A DNA stretch of 54,204 nucleotides from Ga0077555 sp031367895 (GCA_031367895.1 JANLQP010000141.1:1-54204), one strand, 5' to 3'. Shown: positions 33,709-43,359, counted from the stretch's first letter. The notes: generated from the letters alone by a model not told the origin. Made by a program: numbers and translations.

Positions 33709-34566
33709 TCAGTTGAAATGATACGTGAGCCCGGCGCGAACCGTCGTCGCGTTCAAGTCCACAGGCACACTGCCGGTGGCGAAGTCATAAGTTTTGTCAT
33801 TGAAGCCGTAGTAAAGCGCCTCGACGCGGCCACTCAAATTCTGGGTGAATTTCATTTCAACGCCACCACCGACCACAAAGCCGAGCGAAGTCTTGCTGAT
33901 GGACGAGGCAACGTCCGTGGTGCCGACGCCGATGTCGAAATTGCCGAACGCCAAACCGCCAGTGCCATAGAACAGGACATTGCTGACCGCGTAGCCTGCC
34001 CGCATGCGCAAGGTGCTCGTCCAGTTCATGTCAGTTTGAACGAATGTCGGCCCGCCGAAGGCGCGCGAGCCCGACGCATTCGACCACGTGCCGTCGCCTT
34101 CGAGGCCGAGCACGAGGCTGCCCATCTGCGCATTGTAGCCAGCGTGGACGCCGAAAACGCCGCCCGTGAAATCAATGGTATCGTAGCCGTTGGTCGGCGT
34201 AGCGCTGCCGGTGACGTAGCCGCCGTGACCACCGATGTAGAGACCCTGCCAGATGCCTGGTTGCGCCATGCGCGGTGGTGGCGGCGAATGCTTGAAGCGC
34301 GGCGTGTCGTCGAGCGGGCGCCGGCTACCGACGCCACTCGGCGGGGCATATGGCTCACCGTAGCGCGTCGGGGCACCATACTGCTGAGCCTGCACGACGC
34401 TCGCCGCGGTCACCAGCGCCAGCGCCGCCACGGCAAGATATAGGCTGCGCGATAGTGTCCCGGTTCGCAATTGCAGCCTGGGAGCCCGCCTGGGAGCCTG
34501 CCGCGGATTTTGGCCGGCAATTGCGGGGCGCCACACGAGTGGGCGCAGCACGGTGTCGGTGGTCAT
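33709..34566 (-). CDS. Outer-membrane beta-barrel protein (Omp25/Omp31-like)
   Basis: 285-aa protein: long basic N-terminus, hydrophobic signal core (YLAVAALALVTAASVVQA, cleaved near AQ), a Pro-rich linker (about 65-100), then an eight-stranded-like barrel starting WQGLYIGGHGGYVTG. Alternating strands such as GVFGVHAGYNAQMGSLVLGL, LRMRAGYAVSNVLFYGTGG and SGRVEALYYGF end in the terminal TVRAGLTYHFN with a C-terminal Asn/Phe typical of outer-membrane insertion. This is the common porin-like family of Hyphomicrobiales (OmpA-like 25/31 kDa). Exact start is uncertain because the pre-signal part is unusually long (about 40 aa). Confidence 0.85.
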   Translation of the reverse strand: MTTDTVLRPLVWRPAIAGQNPRQAPRRAPRLQLRTGTLSRSLYLAVAALALVTAASVVQAQQYGAPTRYGEPYAPPSGVGSRRPLDDTPRFKHSPPPPRMAQPGIWQGLYIGGHGGYVTGSATPTNGYDTIDFTGGVFGVHAGYNAQMGSLVLGLEGDGTWSNASGSRAFGGPTFVQTDMNWTSTLRMRAGYAVSNVLFYGTGGLAFGNFDIGVGTTDVASSISKTSLGFVVGGGVEMKFTQNLSGRVEALYYGFNDKTYDFATGSVPVDLNATTVRAGLTYHFN

Positions 34567-34850
34567 CGATCTACCCTTACGCGATACAAGACGGGTTGCA
34601 CGCCAGAGCTGAAAGCAGCCCCGCGTGCGGACACCGTTACGATTTGAGCGAAACTGGTTACGAAACCGTAAAAATGAATGAATTTGGTGCGACCCGTGGA
34701 ACGCTCTGAGAACTGCGCAAGACGTGAAAGAGCGCGTCAGGTGATTGCAACACGCAGATCAGGGATACGCGGATGTCGGAGCGCGAGCGGTTGACAATCT
34801 CCAATGGCGGCTAGATCGTAACCCCGGCAACGATATCGAGGGATCCGACC

Positions 34851-35636
34851 ATGACCACCGCGCCGCATTGGAGCGACAAGACGATTGAGATAGCCGGGAC
34901 AAAGATCCATCTCGCGCGCGCCGGCAAGGGCGCGCCGCTGCTGGTTCTGCATCATGATTTCGGCACGCCTGATCGCACCGAGTTCTACGATACGCTCGCG
35001 GCGACGCACGATGTGATCGTTCCGCACTATGCCGGCTGGGGCAAGTCGCAGCGGCCGGAATGGATGCGCAGCGTCCGCGATGTCGCAGTCATGAACCAGG
35101 CCATCCTGGCGGAACTCGGCGCCGACGAAGCAACGCTGATCGGCCTCGGTTTCGGCGGCTGGGTCGCGGCCGAGATGGCGACAATGGCGCCGAAGTCGGC
35201 ACCCAAGGTTGTGCTCGTCGGCCCCATGGGGATCAAGCCGAACGAGGGCTATATCCTCGATCAGGCGATCATCTCGTACCTGGACTATCCAACGGCGGCA
35301 TTCCACGACAAGAAGGGCTTTACCAAGGTCTACGGTGACGTCACGACCGACCAGCTCGAGGCCTGGGACATCGCCCGCGAGATGTGCTTCCGCATCGCCT
35401 GGAAGCCGTACATGTACAGCCAGACGCTGCCGCATCTGCTGTCCTCGGTGAAGGCACCGGTTTTGGTCGTGTGGGGCGAGCACGACAAGATCGTGCCGCC
35501 GGCAACCGCCAACCAGTGGAAGAAAGCGCTGCCCAACGCCAAGCTCGAGATCGTCAAAGGCGCGGGCCACGCGGTCGCGCTCGAGAAACCGGCCGAGCTT
35601 GCCAAGCTCGTCAATGTATTCGTCAACGCGAATTAA
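34851..35636 (+). CDS. Alpha/beta hydrolase-fold protein lacking the nucleophile
   Basis: 261-aa alpha/beta hydrolase fold. The acid and histidine are present (VVWGEHDKIVPPA with Asp212; GAGHAVALEKP with His240), but the elbow reads LIGLGFGGW: Gly100 stands where the Ser/Asp/Cys nucleophile belongs. The fold may therefore act without covalent catalysis, or only bind. It is 28 bp upstream of a luciferase-like monooxygenase gene, probably one operon, so a partner role in monooxygenase product handling is possible. Upstream 34567-34850 shows no gene. Confidence 0.88.
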   Translation: MTTAPHWSDKTIEIAGTKIHLARAGKGAPLLVLHHDFGTPDRTEFYDTLAATHDVIVPHYAGWGKSQRPEWMRSVRDVAVMNQAILAELGADEATLIGLGFGGWVAAEMATMAPKSAPKVVLVGPMGIKPNEGYILDQAIISYLDYPTAAFHDKKGFTKVYGDVTTDQLEAWDIAREMCFRIAWKPYMYSQTLPHLLSSVKAPVLVVWGEHDKIVPPATANQWKKALPNAKLEIVKGAGHAVALEKPAELAKLVNVFVNAN

Positions 35637-35664
35637 ACCACCAATCTGCGATCGGGAGACCCCC

Positions 35665-36924
35665 ATGCATTTGATGTACTTCACCGAGCAGCCGATGTCG
35701 ACCTACGACGCCAAGGAAGGCTTGAAGTACGGCGCGACAGCGCTGACCTTCTCGAACAAGCACTTCGATCCCGTGCAGGGCAGCCGCCTCTACAACGAGT
35801 ACATCGAGCAGTACAAGCTGTGCGAGGCGGTCGGCATCGACGGCATCATGCTGAACGAGCACCACAACGCGCCGTTCTGCATGCAGGCAAAGACGAACGT
35901 TTGCGCCTCGATCCTGGCGGCCGTGACCGAGAAGATCAAAATCGTGCTGCTCGGTAATCCGCTGCCGCTCGCCGAAAACCCGATCCGCTTGGCTGAAGAG
36001 CTGGCGATGATCGACATGATCTCGAAGGGCCGGCTCGTGTCGGGCTTCGTGCGCGGCGGCGGCCAGGAGCAGCTCTCGGCCGGCGTCAACCCTGCTTACA
36101 ACCGCGAGCGTTTCATCGAGGCGCACGACCTGATTGTCAAGGCCTGGACGGAGCCAGGTCCGTTCCGCTGGGAAGGCACGCACTACCAGCACCGCGTCGT
36201 CAATCCGTGGGCCGTGCCACTGCAGAAGCCATATCCCCGCGTGTGGATCCCAGGCGTGATCTCGAAAGAAACCGTGATCTGGGCGGCCGAACAGCGCTAT
36301 CCCTACATCGCGCTCAACACGTCGATCGCCGACACGAAGAAGATCTGGGAACTTTATGACGATACGGCCGAGAAGGTCGGCTACAAGCCCGGCCCCGAAA
36401 ATCGCGGCTATCTCGCGCGCGTGCATGTGCAGGAGAGCGAGCAACAGGCGATCGACAATGCGCGTGAATTTACCTGGATGCAGGGCGAGTTCACCGGCCT
36501 CGCGCATCCGGTGTGGGCGAACCCGGCCGGCTATTTCTCACCGAGCGGGCGGCGCCAGTTCGTCGAGTTCGCGGTCGGACGGTCGAAGAACCCGCGCGGC
36601 GCCATGACATTCGAGGAGCAGCTCCAGTCCGGCATGATCATGGCCGGCACGCCGAAGCAGGTGCTGCCACGGCTCCGCCACCTGCTGGAGGAAACACGCC
36701 CCGGCATTCTTTCGATCTGGGCGCAGGATGGCAAGGTTTCGCATGAGGCCTCGAAGAACTGCATCCGCCTGCTTGGCACGGAAGTGTTCCCCGAGATCCG
36801 CAAGTGGGCGAAAGAATTGAAGCTCGACAGCCCATTCGAGGCCGACGCTCCAGTGTCGATCGCCTATTCGAAGGACATCAAGGGCAAGGCAAAATCGAAG
36901 AAGAAGGCGGTCGCCGCCGAGTAA
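35665..36924 (+). CDS. LLM-class flavin-dependent monooxygenase (luciferase-like)
   Basis: 419-aa bacterial-luciferase-like TIM-barrel enzyme: VGIDGIMLNEHHN, IVLLGNPLPLAENPIRLAEE, RLVSGFVRGGG and VWIPGVISKETVIWAAE are the family flavin-binding and barrel segments. It would use FMNH2 or F420H2 with O2; no reductase is nearby. GGGAG lies upstream of the ATG at 35665. The C-terminus ends in a Lys/Ala-rich tail (KGKAKSKKKAVAAE). It likely forms an operon with the upstream hydrolase-fold protein. Substrate unknown. Confidence 0.93.
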   Translation: MHLMYFTEQPMSTYDAKEGLKYGATALTFSNKHFDPVQGSRLYNEYIEQYKLCEAVGIDGIMLNEHHNAPFCMQAKTNVCASILAAVTEKIKIVLLGNPLPLAENPIRLAEELAMIDMISKGRLVSGFVRGGGQEQLSAGVNPAYNRERFIEAHDLIVKAWTEPGPFRWEGTHYQHRVVNPWAVPLQKPYPRVWIPGVISKETVIWAAEQRYPYIALNTSIADTKKIWELYDDTAEKVGYKPGPENRGYLARVHVQESEQQAIDNAREFTWMQGEFTGLAHPVWANPAGYFSPSGRRQFVEFAVGRSKNPRGAMTFEEQLQSGMIMAGTPKQVLPRLRHLLEETRPGILSIWAQDGKVSHEASKNCIRLLGTEVFPEIRKWAKELKLDSPFEADAPVSIAYSKDIKGKAKSKKKAVAAE

Positions 36925-36945
36925 AGTGCGGACGCAGGGAATGGT

Positions 36946-37044
36946 GGGTGCAGGAGGCGAAGCCGTACTGCACCCTGCTGCAGCCGGCGATTGCCGTGTC
37001 GGTGCAATACGGCGGAAGGGCAGACGGCCCGTTGCACCCTGCGA
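36946..37044. repeat. Two REP-like palindromes between convergent genes
   Basis: GGGTGCAG/CTGCACCC (36946-36975) and GGTGCAA/TTGCACC (37001-37038) form inverted repeats. The second reads GGTGCAATACGGCGG then TTGCACCCTGCG, close to the RAYT-linked REP (GGCGCAATACGGCGG, TTGCGCCCTACG), so it is a variant copy. They separate two convergent genes and may end both transcripts. Confidence 0.6.
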
Positions 37045-37055
37045 TATGTCCCGCC

Positions 37056-38162
37056 TCAGCGCTTGCTCTTGCTTTTGCGCTGCGGCGCTCCGCGCTTGGC
37101 CGATACGGGCGCGGCGGATCTCGGGGCCGTCGCCAGGGCCGCCGCCGATTTGATGTCTTCCGGCAGCACCAGGCGATCGAGGGACTTGACGCTGAAGTGC
37201 GGAATGAAGCCTTTTGCTGTAATCTCGGTCGCGAGCTTGTCCGCAGTCTCCTTGACCAGTATGTACTCGACGACCAGCACCGGCAGGTTGGCACGGGCTG
37301 CCAACGAGAGGCGGTCCGAGGCCACCTGGATGTAATCCGGCTTGTTCGGCTTGCCTTCCTCGGCATGCCCGTAGAGCAGATCCTCCTTGGCGATGCCGTC
37401 GATGGCGGCGAGGTAGCCGGGATCTTGCAGCAACTCCTCGCCGTTCTGCGGCACGATCGCGAAGTCCGGCCGCTTCTGGCGGGCATAGCGCGCCAACGCC
37501 GTCACGAACTGCAGCATCTCGGCCTTGCCGGTCGCCCGTTCGTCAGTGACGCCGGTAAAAGCGTCGACGCGATCGAGAAACACGCCGTCGAAGCCCGCTA
37601 CCATGATGCGATCGAGATACGCGTTGCTCGAACCGAAAATTTGATCCTGCCAGCTCTGTTCCCAGTATCTGACCAAGAAGTTGCCGGGCCATCCCTCGTT
37701 CTCGCGCCCGAGCCAAACCGGAGCGGACAGTCTGGGAACGCCAATCGCTTTCGGCTTGCCGACTGTTGCTCCGGCGCCGTCGACCACCTTGAAAGGCTCC
37801 GACCAATCGTGGTTCCAGTAGAAGCGGTAGCTCTCGGCTTCGCCGATCGAGAGATAGGCGAGCACGATCCGCCGGGTGCCGTCCGGTTTGACGCGCATGC
37901 GCTTGACTTCTTCGACGGAGAAAGCGTCCTCGTCCTCGCCGGTCTTCGAATAGTCGATGACGACGAGATCATAGGGTGAGGCGGAAATCGCAGCGATGTC
38001 GGGCTTCTGGATGTTGTAGCCCCAGGTGCGCACGCCCGCGAGGAGGTTACGCGGTGCGCCCGGCGTGACCGTCGGGCCCGAAGTGCCGCCGGTCGTGACC
38101 TGGGCAAAGCCCACCGTGCTGGAAAACAGCAGAACTAAAAGGGTCAGAGAGAAGCGAACCAT
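37056..38162 (-). CDS. Exported GH114-like (endo-alpha-1,4-polygalactosaminidase/TM1410) protein
   Basis: 368-aa protein with a signal peptide (MVRFSLTLLVLLFSSTVGFA). The barrel-type domain reads WGYNIQKPDIAAI, YDLVVIDYSKTGED, VLAYLSIGEAESYRFYW, GFDGVFLDRVDAF and FAIVPQNGEELL, the pattern of GH114/TM1410 proteins, with acidic residues at strand ends (IDYS, FLDR). The last about 35 residues are a basic Ala/Pro/Lys tail (APQRKSKSKR). A role in exopolysaccharide (galactosaminogalactan-like) processing is the family guess. Divergent from rarA. Confidence 0.85.
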   Translation of the reverse strand: MVRFSLTLLVLLFSSTVGFAQVTTGGTSGPTVTPGAPRNLLAGVRTWGYNIQKPDIAAISASPYDLVVIDYSKTGEDEDAFSVEEVKRMRVKPDGTRRIVLAYLSIGEAESYRFYWNHDWSEPFKVVDGAGATVGKPKAIGVPRLSAPVWLGRENEGWPGNFLVRYWEQSWQDQIFGSSNAYLDRIMVAGFDGVFLDRVDAFTGVTDERATGKAEMLQFVTALARYARQKRPDFAIVPQNGEELLQDPGYLAAIDGIAKEDLLYGHAEEGKPNKPDYIQVASDRLSLAARANLPVLVVEYILVKETADKLATEITAKGFIPHFSVKSLDRLVLPEDIKSAAALATAPRSAAPVSAKRGAPQRKSKSKR

Positions 38163-38284
38163 CGCAAGGCCATCTCATGATTAACATCGGGCACCCTTAT
38201 GGCATGTCCTGGGATTGAGCGCATCGGTGACGATTGGCCTAACACCAATTGGCCATGGGCGTGCGGGTCGCCTAGAATGACGCT

Positions 38285-39598
38285 ATGACCAACCTTTTTG
38301 AAGCTGCCGGCCTCGACAAGGGCGCACCGCGGCCTCTTGCCGACCGATTGCGCCCGGCCAAGCTTGCCGATGTTGTCGGCCAGGACCACATCGTCGGCGC
38401 CGACGGCACGCTGACGCGCATGCTGAAGTCCGGCCGGATCCCAAGTCTCATCTTGTGGGGACCACCCGGCACCGGCAAGACGACGATCGCGCGGCTGCTG
38501 GCCAACGAGGTGCGGCTCGAGTTCGAACAGCTGTCGGCGATCTTTTCCGGCGTGCAGGACTTGAAGAAGGCATTCGACAAGGCCCGCGCGCGGCGTGACG
38601 TCGGCAGGGGAACGCTGCTGTTCGTCGACGAGATCCACCGGTTCAACCGCTCGCAACAGGACAGCTTCCTGCCCGTGGTCGAAGACGGCACCATCACGCT
38701 GATCGGCGCCACCACGGAGAACCCGTCATTCGAGCTCAACGCCGCGCTCCTTTCGCGCGCGACGGTCCTTGTGTTGAACCGCCACGACGAGGCGTCACTG
38801 GAGACACTGATTGCCCGCGCCGAGGCGGAGGAGGGCCGGCCGCTACCGCTGCTGCCCGAAGCGCGCGAAACGCTGATCGGAATGGCCGACGGTGACGGTC
38901 GCACCGCGATCAACCTGTCAGCCGAGGTGTTCCTGTCGGTGGCGGCGGGGCAGGCGCCGCTCTCGCGCGAAGCCTTGACCAAAGTCGTCCAGCGCCGCGC
39001 GCCGCTCTACGACAAGAGCCGCGACGGGCACTACAATCTGATCTCGGCGCTGCACAAGTCGGTGCGTGGCTCGGATCCGGACGCGGCGCTCTACTGGTTG
39101 GCCCGCATGCTCGACGGTGGCGAGGACCGCTTGTTCCTGGCGCGACGTCTGGTCCGTATGGCGGTCGAGGATATCGGCCTCGCCGACCCGCAGGCGCTGA
39201 CGCAGGCGCTGGCAGCGAAGGACGTGTACGATTTCCTCGGGAGCCCGGAGGGCGAACTGGCGCTGGCGCAGGCGACGGTCTATCTCGCGACCGCGCCCAA
39301 ATCGAACGGCGTCTACGTCGCTTACAAGGCTGCGATGCGCGCAGCCAAGCAGCACGGCAGTCTGGCGCCGCCGAAGCACATCCTCAATGCGCCGACGAAG
39401 CTGATGGACGAGCAAGGCTACGGCGCCGGCTACAACTACGACCACGACGCCGACGATGGCTTTTCGGGCCAGAACTACTTCCCGGAGGAGTTGGGCGGCC
39501 GCCAGCAGTTCTACGACCCGCCCGAGCGCGGCTTCGAGCGCGAGATCAGGAAGCGGCTGGCGTATTGGGAGGGGTTGCGGCGCAAGCGTGGGGGTTGA
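38285..39598 (+). CDS. rarA: RarA (MgsA), replication-associated recombination AAA+ ATPase
   Basis: 437-aa AAA+ protein of the RarA/MgsA/WRNIP1 family acting at stalled replication forks. Start MTNLFEAAGLDKGAPRPLAD then RLRPAKLADVVGQDHIVG, Walker A WGPPGTGKTTIARLLA, Walker B LLFVDEIHRFNRSQQD, sensor GATTENPSFELN, and the C-terminal tetramer domain with YWLARMLDGGEDRLFLARRL and FLGSPEGELALAQATVYLA. Ends 5 bp from the convergent ABC-F stop with no room for a separate terminator. Confidence 0.97.
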   Translation: MTNLFEAAGLDKGAPRPLADRLRPAKLADVVGQDHIVGADGTLTRMLKSGRIPSLILWGPPGTGKTTIARLLANEVRLEFEQLSAIFSGVQDLKKAFDKARARRDVGRGTLLFVDEIHRFNRSQQDSFLPVVEDGTITLIGATTENPSFELNAALLSRATVLVLNRHDEASLETLIARAEAEEGRPLPLLPEARETLIGMADGDGRTAINLSAEVFLSVAAGQAPLSREALTKVVQRRAPLYDKSRDGHYNLISALHKSVRGSDPDAALYWLARMLDGGEDRLFLARRLVRMAVEDIGLADPQALTQALAAKDVYDFLGSPEGELALAQATVYLATAPKSNGVYVAYKAAMRAAKQHGSLAPPKHILNAPTKLMDEQGYGAGYNYDHDADDGFSGQNYFPEELGGRQQFYDPPERGFEREIRKRLAYWEGLRRKRGG

Positions 39599-39603
39599 CG
39601 GCT

Positions 39604-41508
39604 TCACTCCGCCGCCAGCGCCTCGGCGTTTTCGTAGACTTCGGTCGCAGCAAGCCAGGCAGTCTCGGCCTCTGACAGCGCTTTCGCCTGCTGGCCGCGC
39701 TCGATCGTCAGCTTCTTCGCCTTGGCGGCATCCTTCACGTAGAGCACCGGATCGGCCAGCGCCACATCGAGCTTGGCGATCTCGGCGTTGAGCCCCTCGA
39801 CGCGCTTTTCAGCCGCCTGCATCACCTTTTTCAGCGGCGCGAGTTCCTTGCGCCGCTCGGCCGCGTCGCGTCGCTGATCGGCGCGCTTCGCCTTCGCATC
39901 GGCCTTTGCGGTATCACTACCCTTCTGTGAGCGCCCGGCACCGCGTTCCGACAGCAGTTCCGTCCGATAACTCGCCATGTCGCCGTCGTAGTTGCGCACA
40001 GAGCCGCCTTTTACCACCCATAGACGGTCTGCCGTGGCGTCGATCAGATGCCGGTCGTGGCTGATCAGGATCACGGCGCCCGGATACTCGTTGAGCGCGT
40101 GTACCAGCGCCTCGCGGCTGTCGACGTCCAAGTGGTTGGTCGGCTCGTCGAGGATCAACAGATGCGGCGCGTGGAACGTCGCGATCGCCATCAGCAGGCG
40201 CGCTTTCTCGCCGCCCGAGAGGTTCGAGGCCTTGGTATCGGCCTTGTCGGCGCCGAAGCCCCAGGTGCCGAGACGCGTGCGCTTTTGTGCCTCCGTTGCG
40301 TCCGGCATCAGCCGTGCAACCTGATCGTAGGGCGAGGCCTGCGGATTGAGATCGTCCAGCTGGTGTTGCGCGAAATAGCCGACGGTGAGCTTGCCGAGAC
40401 CCCAGACCGTGCCGCGCAGTGGTGGCAAGCGCCCGGAGATCAGCTTGGCGAAGGTGGACTTGCCGTTGCCGTTCTGGCCGAGCAGCGCGATGCGGTCGTC
40501 CTGGTCGATGCGCAGGTTGAGGTTCGAGAGGATCGGCGCGTCGGCTGTATAACCGGCAACGGCATCCTCCAGCCGCAACAACGGGCTCGCGAGCAGCTTC
40601 GACGGCTCGGGAAACTTGAACGGCACCACCCGCTCGTCCACCTGCGCCGCGATCGGCTGCATGCGCGCCAGCGCCTTGACGCGGCTTTGCGCCTGCGTCG
40701 CCTTGGAGGCCTTCGCCTTGAAGCGGGCGATGAACGCCTCGATGTGGCGGCGCGCCTCGTCCTGCTTCTTCTTCAGTTTCAGTTCGAGCCGCTGCTGCTC
40801 GCGTCGCGCCTCCTCGAAATCGTCGTACCCGCCGGTGTAGAGCGTGAGCTTGCCGCGTTCCAGATGCAGGATGTGGCCGACCGCGCGGTTGAGCAGGTCA
40901 CGGTCGTGACTGACCATGATCACGGTGTGCGGGTAGGCCTTGAGATAGCTTTCGAGCCAAAGCGTGCCCTCGAGATCGAGGTAATTGGTCGGCTCGTCGA
41001 GCAGCAGAATTTCTGGTTCGAGGAACAGGATCGCAGCCAATGCCACGCGCATGCGCCAGCCGCCTGAGAAAGCGCGGCAGGCCGTGTTCTGCGCGGTTTC
41101 GTCAAAGCCGAGGCCGGAGAGAATCTGCGCCGCGCGCGAGGGCGCTGCATGCGCGTCGATGTCGACGAGGCGCTCCTGGATGAGGGCGATGCGGTTCGGG
41201 TCCGTCGCAGTCTCGGCTTCGGCCAGAAGGGACGCGCGCTCGGTGTCGGCGGCCAGCACCCACTCGATCAGCGTCTCGTCGCCGCCCGGCGCCTCCTGCG
41301 CGACGTGGCCAATCTTGGCACCGTTCGACATGGTGAGCCCGCCGCCGTCCGGCGCGATCTCGCCGATGATCAGGCGCAGCAGGGTGGTCTTGCCTGTGCC
41401 ATTGCGCCCGACGAGGCCGATCTTGTGACCGGTGGCGATCGCAGCCGTCGCGGCATCCAGGATCAGCCGGCCCTCGATCCGGTACGTGAGTTCGTTGATG
41501 TGCAGCAT
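39604..41508 (-). CDS. ABC-F family ATPase (YheS/Uup-like)
   Basis: 634-aa soluble double-ABC protein. Domain 1: Walker A GRNGTGKTTLL, signature FSGGWRMRVALA, Walker B ILLLDEPTNYLD. Linker with charged helices (RREQQRLELKLKKKQDEARR). Domain 2: GQNGNGKSTFAKL, LSGGEKARLLMA, LLILDEPTNHLD. Lys/Ala coiled-coil C-terminus. No membrane segments. ABC-F proteins act on the ribosome E site. The ATG at 41508 (MLHINELTYRIEG) is the usual start; 41529 is an alternative in the same frame. Subgroup is not settled. Confidence 0.94.
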   Translation of the reverse strand: MLHINELTYRIEGRLILDAATAAIATGHKIGLVGRNGTGKTTLLRLIIGEIAPDGGGLTMSNGAKIGHVAQEAPGGDETLIEWVLAADTERASLLAEAETATDPNRIALIQERLVDIDAHAAPSRAAQILSGLGFDETAQNTACRAFSGGWRMRVALAAILFLEPEILLLDEPTNYLDLEGTLWLESYLKAYPHTVIMVSHDRDLLNRAVGHILHLERGKLTLYTGGYDDFEEARREQQRLELKLKKKQDEARRHIEAFIARFKAKASKATQAQSRVKALARMQPIAAQVDERVVPFKFPEPSKLLASPLLRLEDAVAGYTADAPILSNLNLRIDQDDRIALLGQNGNGKSTFAKLISGRLPPLRGTVWGLGKLTVGYFAQHQLDDLNPQASPYDQVARLMPDATEAQKRTRLGTWGFGADKADTKASNLSGGEKARLLMAIATFHAPHLLILDEPTNHLDVDSREALVHALNEYPGAVILISHDRHLIDATADRLWVVKGGSVRNYDGDMASYRTELLSERGAGRSQKGSDTAKADAKAKRADQRRDAAERRKELAPLKKVMQAAEKRVEGLNAEIAKLDVALADPVLYVKDAAKAKKLTIERGQQAKALSEAETAWLAATEVYENAEALAAE

Positions 41509-41559
41509 GGGCTGGGAGATAGCGGGCATTTATCGACTGGGCAAGGTCTCCACTGCCGT

Positions 41560-43359
41560 TCAGGTTCTCGTGCACCAGAATTGGTACATACCGGTAAAGG
41601 CTGACGGGTGCTGCCGCTCCCATTCGGCCCAATCCGCCAAGTCGCCTGGAGCTGCCGCGTCTGTTTTGGTCTGCCGTAAAGCTTCGATGGGCGGACCGAC
41701 GAAACCACGGAACTCGAGCCCGTTTTCGGCGAGAAATGCTTTGATTTCGATCAGATCCGTCGTGTGTTCGTTGACATGCAGGAAGAAATCGCGAAAACCG
41801 CTCGTCGAGAACGCGTCACGGCTGCGCAAAAAACCCTCGCCCTGCCATTGACCGCTACGACTGAACATGCGGTGCCGGTAGGCCCGCAAAGCATCCACAT
41901 CAACATCGGCACCAGGGTAGTCTGCCTCCCGCTTCAGCGTCTGCAGGTGCAACCGCGCCGTGCTGCTATAGAGCCCGATCAACATGATCCCGCCGGGTGC
42001 CAGGCATGTGATGAGCCGTTGCCATGCCGCGAAAGGATTGGCCATATGGTGCAGCACGCCAGTGCATTCGACGATTTGAAAGCGTTTGATGAATGTCGGT
42101 TCGAAATCGAGAATTGCGTTGAGATCGCCGCGTGCGAGCGTGACGTTCTGGACGCCCATTCGCTCGGCCATCAGAGACGCATAACCGAGACTTGATCGGG
42201 CGATATCGATGCCGACGACATGGGCGTTTCGACCATAGTCGAGTGCCGCCGACACGGCTTGCCGGCCCGTCCCGCAACCGGCGATCAGGACTTCAAAAGG
42301 GTGCTGTGCAAACGCGAGTTGTCCATGTTTGAAGTGCGGCCTGATATGGTCGATGTACCCCGAATTTGGAAAAATCGGCACGCTGGTCCAGCGGGGATAG
42401 GGACTGACGTCGTATTGGCCAGCGACCAGCCGCGAAATATCATCCGACATTTCGCTGACGACGGGCACGCGTTCCCCGCGCTCCCGGATCTCCGTTTCCT
42501 CGGCGATGCGTTCGATCAAGGCCTGCTGAAACACGGCAGGAACGATGGCGCCGAGCTGGTCAATCGACACGTCTTCGATTTGGCTGCGCGCAGGTCGATA
42601 TAGGCACTTGAGAAATAAGCGGCTGCAAGCATCGGCATTTCCCGCACGTAACTCGTCCGGCGCAATTTCGACGGCCGCGAGTTGACGCCGTTCTTCGTCG
42701 GACTCGAGCCAGACGAACTCATTGTTCCAGAGTTGGCAAAGCAACGCCGTCATGAAGCGGCAAAGCGCGTCATCCTGCAATCGGGCGGGTGGCAACTCGA
42801 GGAGAAGGATGCGCCGGATACCGATGAGCAGGCATTCGATGTCGCGACTGCAGACAATCCCCTTCCGAAGTAACTCGAGAAAGAGCGGGTTCTTGAGAAA
42901 GTCGTGGGTGCGCGCGAGACACAGATTGCGCGCAATGCTGTCCCAGCCGTCACGACGTCCTTGCTCCAAAATCTGGCAAAGCGGATGCGTGGAGGCAAGA
43001 TAATGCATCGCGGCAGCGCACAGCAGGTCGCGATCGATCGATTGGAACGCCAGAGCCGCGACCAGACCCAACTCGTCGAGATCGGGCTTGATCTTGAGGA
43101 CGCCTTGGGCGAACGACTCACACAAGCGCAGCGCAGCGCTCTGCATCGTGGCATCGAAGCGCAATGCCACGGTGTACTGCTCGGCTGCCAGCGTCAATTC
43201 ACCAAGTGCTTGATGAATGAGTGCCAGTTGGAACCGGAGCCGCGCATTGCGGTTGTCACGTTTCACCGCCGACCTGAAGCAACGACGCGCGGTCGCGAGA
43301 TCCCCGGCGGAAATGGCAATCGCGCCGCGCTGGGCCCAGCTTGCACCTTCGCTACTCAT
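41560..43359 (-). CDS. TPR-containing class I SAM-dependent methyltransferase
   Basis: 599-aa protein. N-terminal helical repeats (SEGASWAQRGAIAISAGDLA, ARRCFRSAVKRDNRNARLRF, LGELTLAAEQYTVALRFD) are TPR-like. The middle is uncharacterised. The methyltransferase lies about 330-520: motif I VLIAGCGTGRQAVSAA, VVGIDIARSSLGYAS, LARGDLNAILD, VECTGVLHHM, then LAPGGIMLIGLYS. Substrate unknown; such TPR-MTases occur singly in Bradyrhizobium-like genomes. ATG 43359 is used; TTG 43392 is an alternative. Confidence 0.87.
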   Translation of the reverse strand: MSSEGASWAQRGAIAISAGDLATARRCFRSAVKRDNRNARLRFQLALIHQALGELTLAAEQYTVALRFDATMQSAALRLCESFAQGVLKIKPDLDELGLVAALAFQSIDRDLLCAAAMHYLASTHPLCQILEQGRRDGWDSIARNLCLARTHDFLKNPLFLELLRKGIVCSRDIECLLIGIRRILLLELPPARLQDDALCRFMTALLCQLWNNEFVWLESDEERRQLAAVEIAPDELRAGNADACSRLFLKCLYRPARSQIEDVSIDQLGAIVPAVFQQALIERIAEETEIRERGERVPVVSEMSDDISRLVAGQYDVSPYPRWTSVPIFPNSGYIDHIRPHFKHGQLAFAQHPFEVLIAGCGTGRQAVSAALDYGRNAHVVGIDIARSSLGYASLMAERMGVQNVTLARGDLNAILDFEPTFIKRFQIVECTGVLHHMANPFAAWQRLITCLAPGGIMLIGLYSSTARLHLQTLKREADYPGADVDVDALRAYRHRMFSRSGQWQGEGFLRSRDAFSTSGFRDFFLHVNEHTTDLIEIKAFLAENGLEFRGFVGPPIEALRQTKTDAAAPGDLADWAEWERQHPSAFTGMYQFWCTRT

